Source: Deltaproteobacteria bacterium
GTDB lineage: Bacteria > Desulfobacterota > G020345765
Length of the DNA stretch: 5,645 nucleotides
NCBI GenBank assembly: GCA_030616835.1
Contig: JAUWWP010000200.1
Coordinates: forward strand, 1-5,645
Direction: 5' to 3'
Shown: in pieces, positions 5,416 to 5,645 of the stretch
How positions within the stretch are numbered: the first letter of the stretch is position 1
How the letters are laid out: every line of letters begins with the position of its first letter
Program-made: the position numbers and the translations under genes
The notes under the pieces: model-generated
Databases searched by the model: none
Told to the model about the DNA's origin: nothing
The model's input: only the letters and a program-made list of their open reading frames with translations

Positions 5416-5607
5416 AATCCAAATTTCAAAATCCAAATGCCAAATGAATGACAAATGTCGAAATTTCAAATGTCAAATATTTTGTCATTTGAACTTTGGG
5501 CTTTATTTGAACTTTTGAACTTTGAGCTTTGGCATTTGAGCCTTGTCGTATATTTTGTCATTTGAACTTTGGATTTGATTTGTCATTTGGGTTTTGACAT
5601 TTGACAT
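5416..5607. repeat. CAAATG-type repeat array arranged as a large imperfect inverted repeat
   Basis: The left half (5416-5477) is built from units such as TCCAAATGCCAAATGAATG and ACAAATGTC; the right half (5478-5607) from the complementary words GTCATTTGAAC, TTTGGCATTTGAG and TTTTGACATTTGACATT. A 23-base direct repeat (5477-5499 and 5550-5572, beginning ATATTTTGTCATT) recurs exactly with a period of 73. Part of the right half matches the spacer repeat at 1525-1557 in the opposite orientation. The array occupies most of the 274 bases upstream of ccsA; no clear promoter or RNA gene was found in it, and 5608-5645 shows nothing distinctive. Confidence 0.8.
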
Positions 5608-5645
5608 TATATCTTATTCTCCTGGTAATGATAATTTTGTGGGTG

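Noticed and set aside
5372..5430. Sigma-70 promoter and TCCC/GGGA hairpin upstream of ccsA
   Set aside because: The TTTGGA and TTATGC boxes match poorly in a T-rich repeat where such words arise by chance, and the hairpin has only four pairs with a ten-base loop.
5503..5607. Minus-strand frame of 34 codons (MSNVKTQMTNQ...) in the repeat array, with AGGAG 11 bases before its ATG
   Set aside because: The Lys/Gln/Asn-rich product is simply the repeat units translated, and the spacing of the binding site is long. It is more likely a by-product of a stop-poor repeat than a gene.
5416..5607. CRISPR array
   Set aside because: The units are degenerate, change orientation, and have no regular spacers; only one pair of 23-base repeats is exact.

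Overview
The window reads as a piece of an uncultured, envelope-rich Gram-negative bacterium of the broad deltaproteobacterial type (Desulfobacterota, Myxococcota and relatives). The evidence is indirect: a lipoprotein with MopE-like Asp-rich repeats joined to a sulfatase-modifying-factor fold, an exported TPR/PEGA protein, a System II cytochrome c assembly protein, and a REP-type Y1 transposase with a DnaA-like tail. No marker gene fixes the taxon. Every credible gene lies on the minus strand, so the reading order is from right to left.

Region by region: (5645-5372) an AT-rich array of degenerate CAAATG-type repeats arranged as a large imperfect inverted repeat. (5371-4538) ccsA (called ccsB or resC in other schemes), the WWD heme-handling membrane protein of cytochrome c maturation; its usual partner ResB/CcsB is not visible. 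(4521-3445) a compact mobile unit of 1077 bp: a Y1 (HUH) transposase gene framed by perfect 29-bp inverted repeats, whose right end stops 16 bp after the ccsA stop codon. (3444-3191) a gene-free spacer with a perfect 38-bp palindrome and small repeat remnants. (3190-1610) an exported TPR/PEGA-domain protein with two C-terminal membrane segments. (1609-1504) a spacer holding a second copy of the CAAATG repeat in the opposite orientation. (1503-295) a lipoprotein gene with MopE-like repeats and a formylglycine-generating-enzyme (FGE) fold, cut by one in-frame TGA at codon 226 while the reading frame continues intact to the natural C terminus. (294-122) a short spacer with a weak hairpin and repeat remnants. 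(121-1) what looks like the end of another insertion sequence, with the first codons of its transposase running off the left edge.

The PEGA protein and the lipoprotein form a plausible two-gene envelope unit, with 106 bp between them and a good ribosome binding site before each. Nothing links them functionally to ccsA; mobile DNA lies between. The most notable points are the single TGA interrupting an otherwise intact FGE-fold gene whose product also lacks the catalytic cysteine pair, the sharply bounded transposase unit, and the repeat family shared by two spacers. I do not see a clear new defence or metabolic system here.
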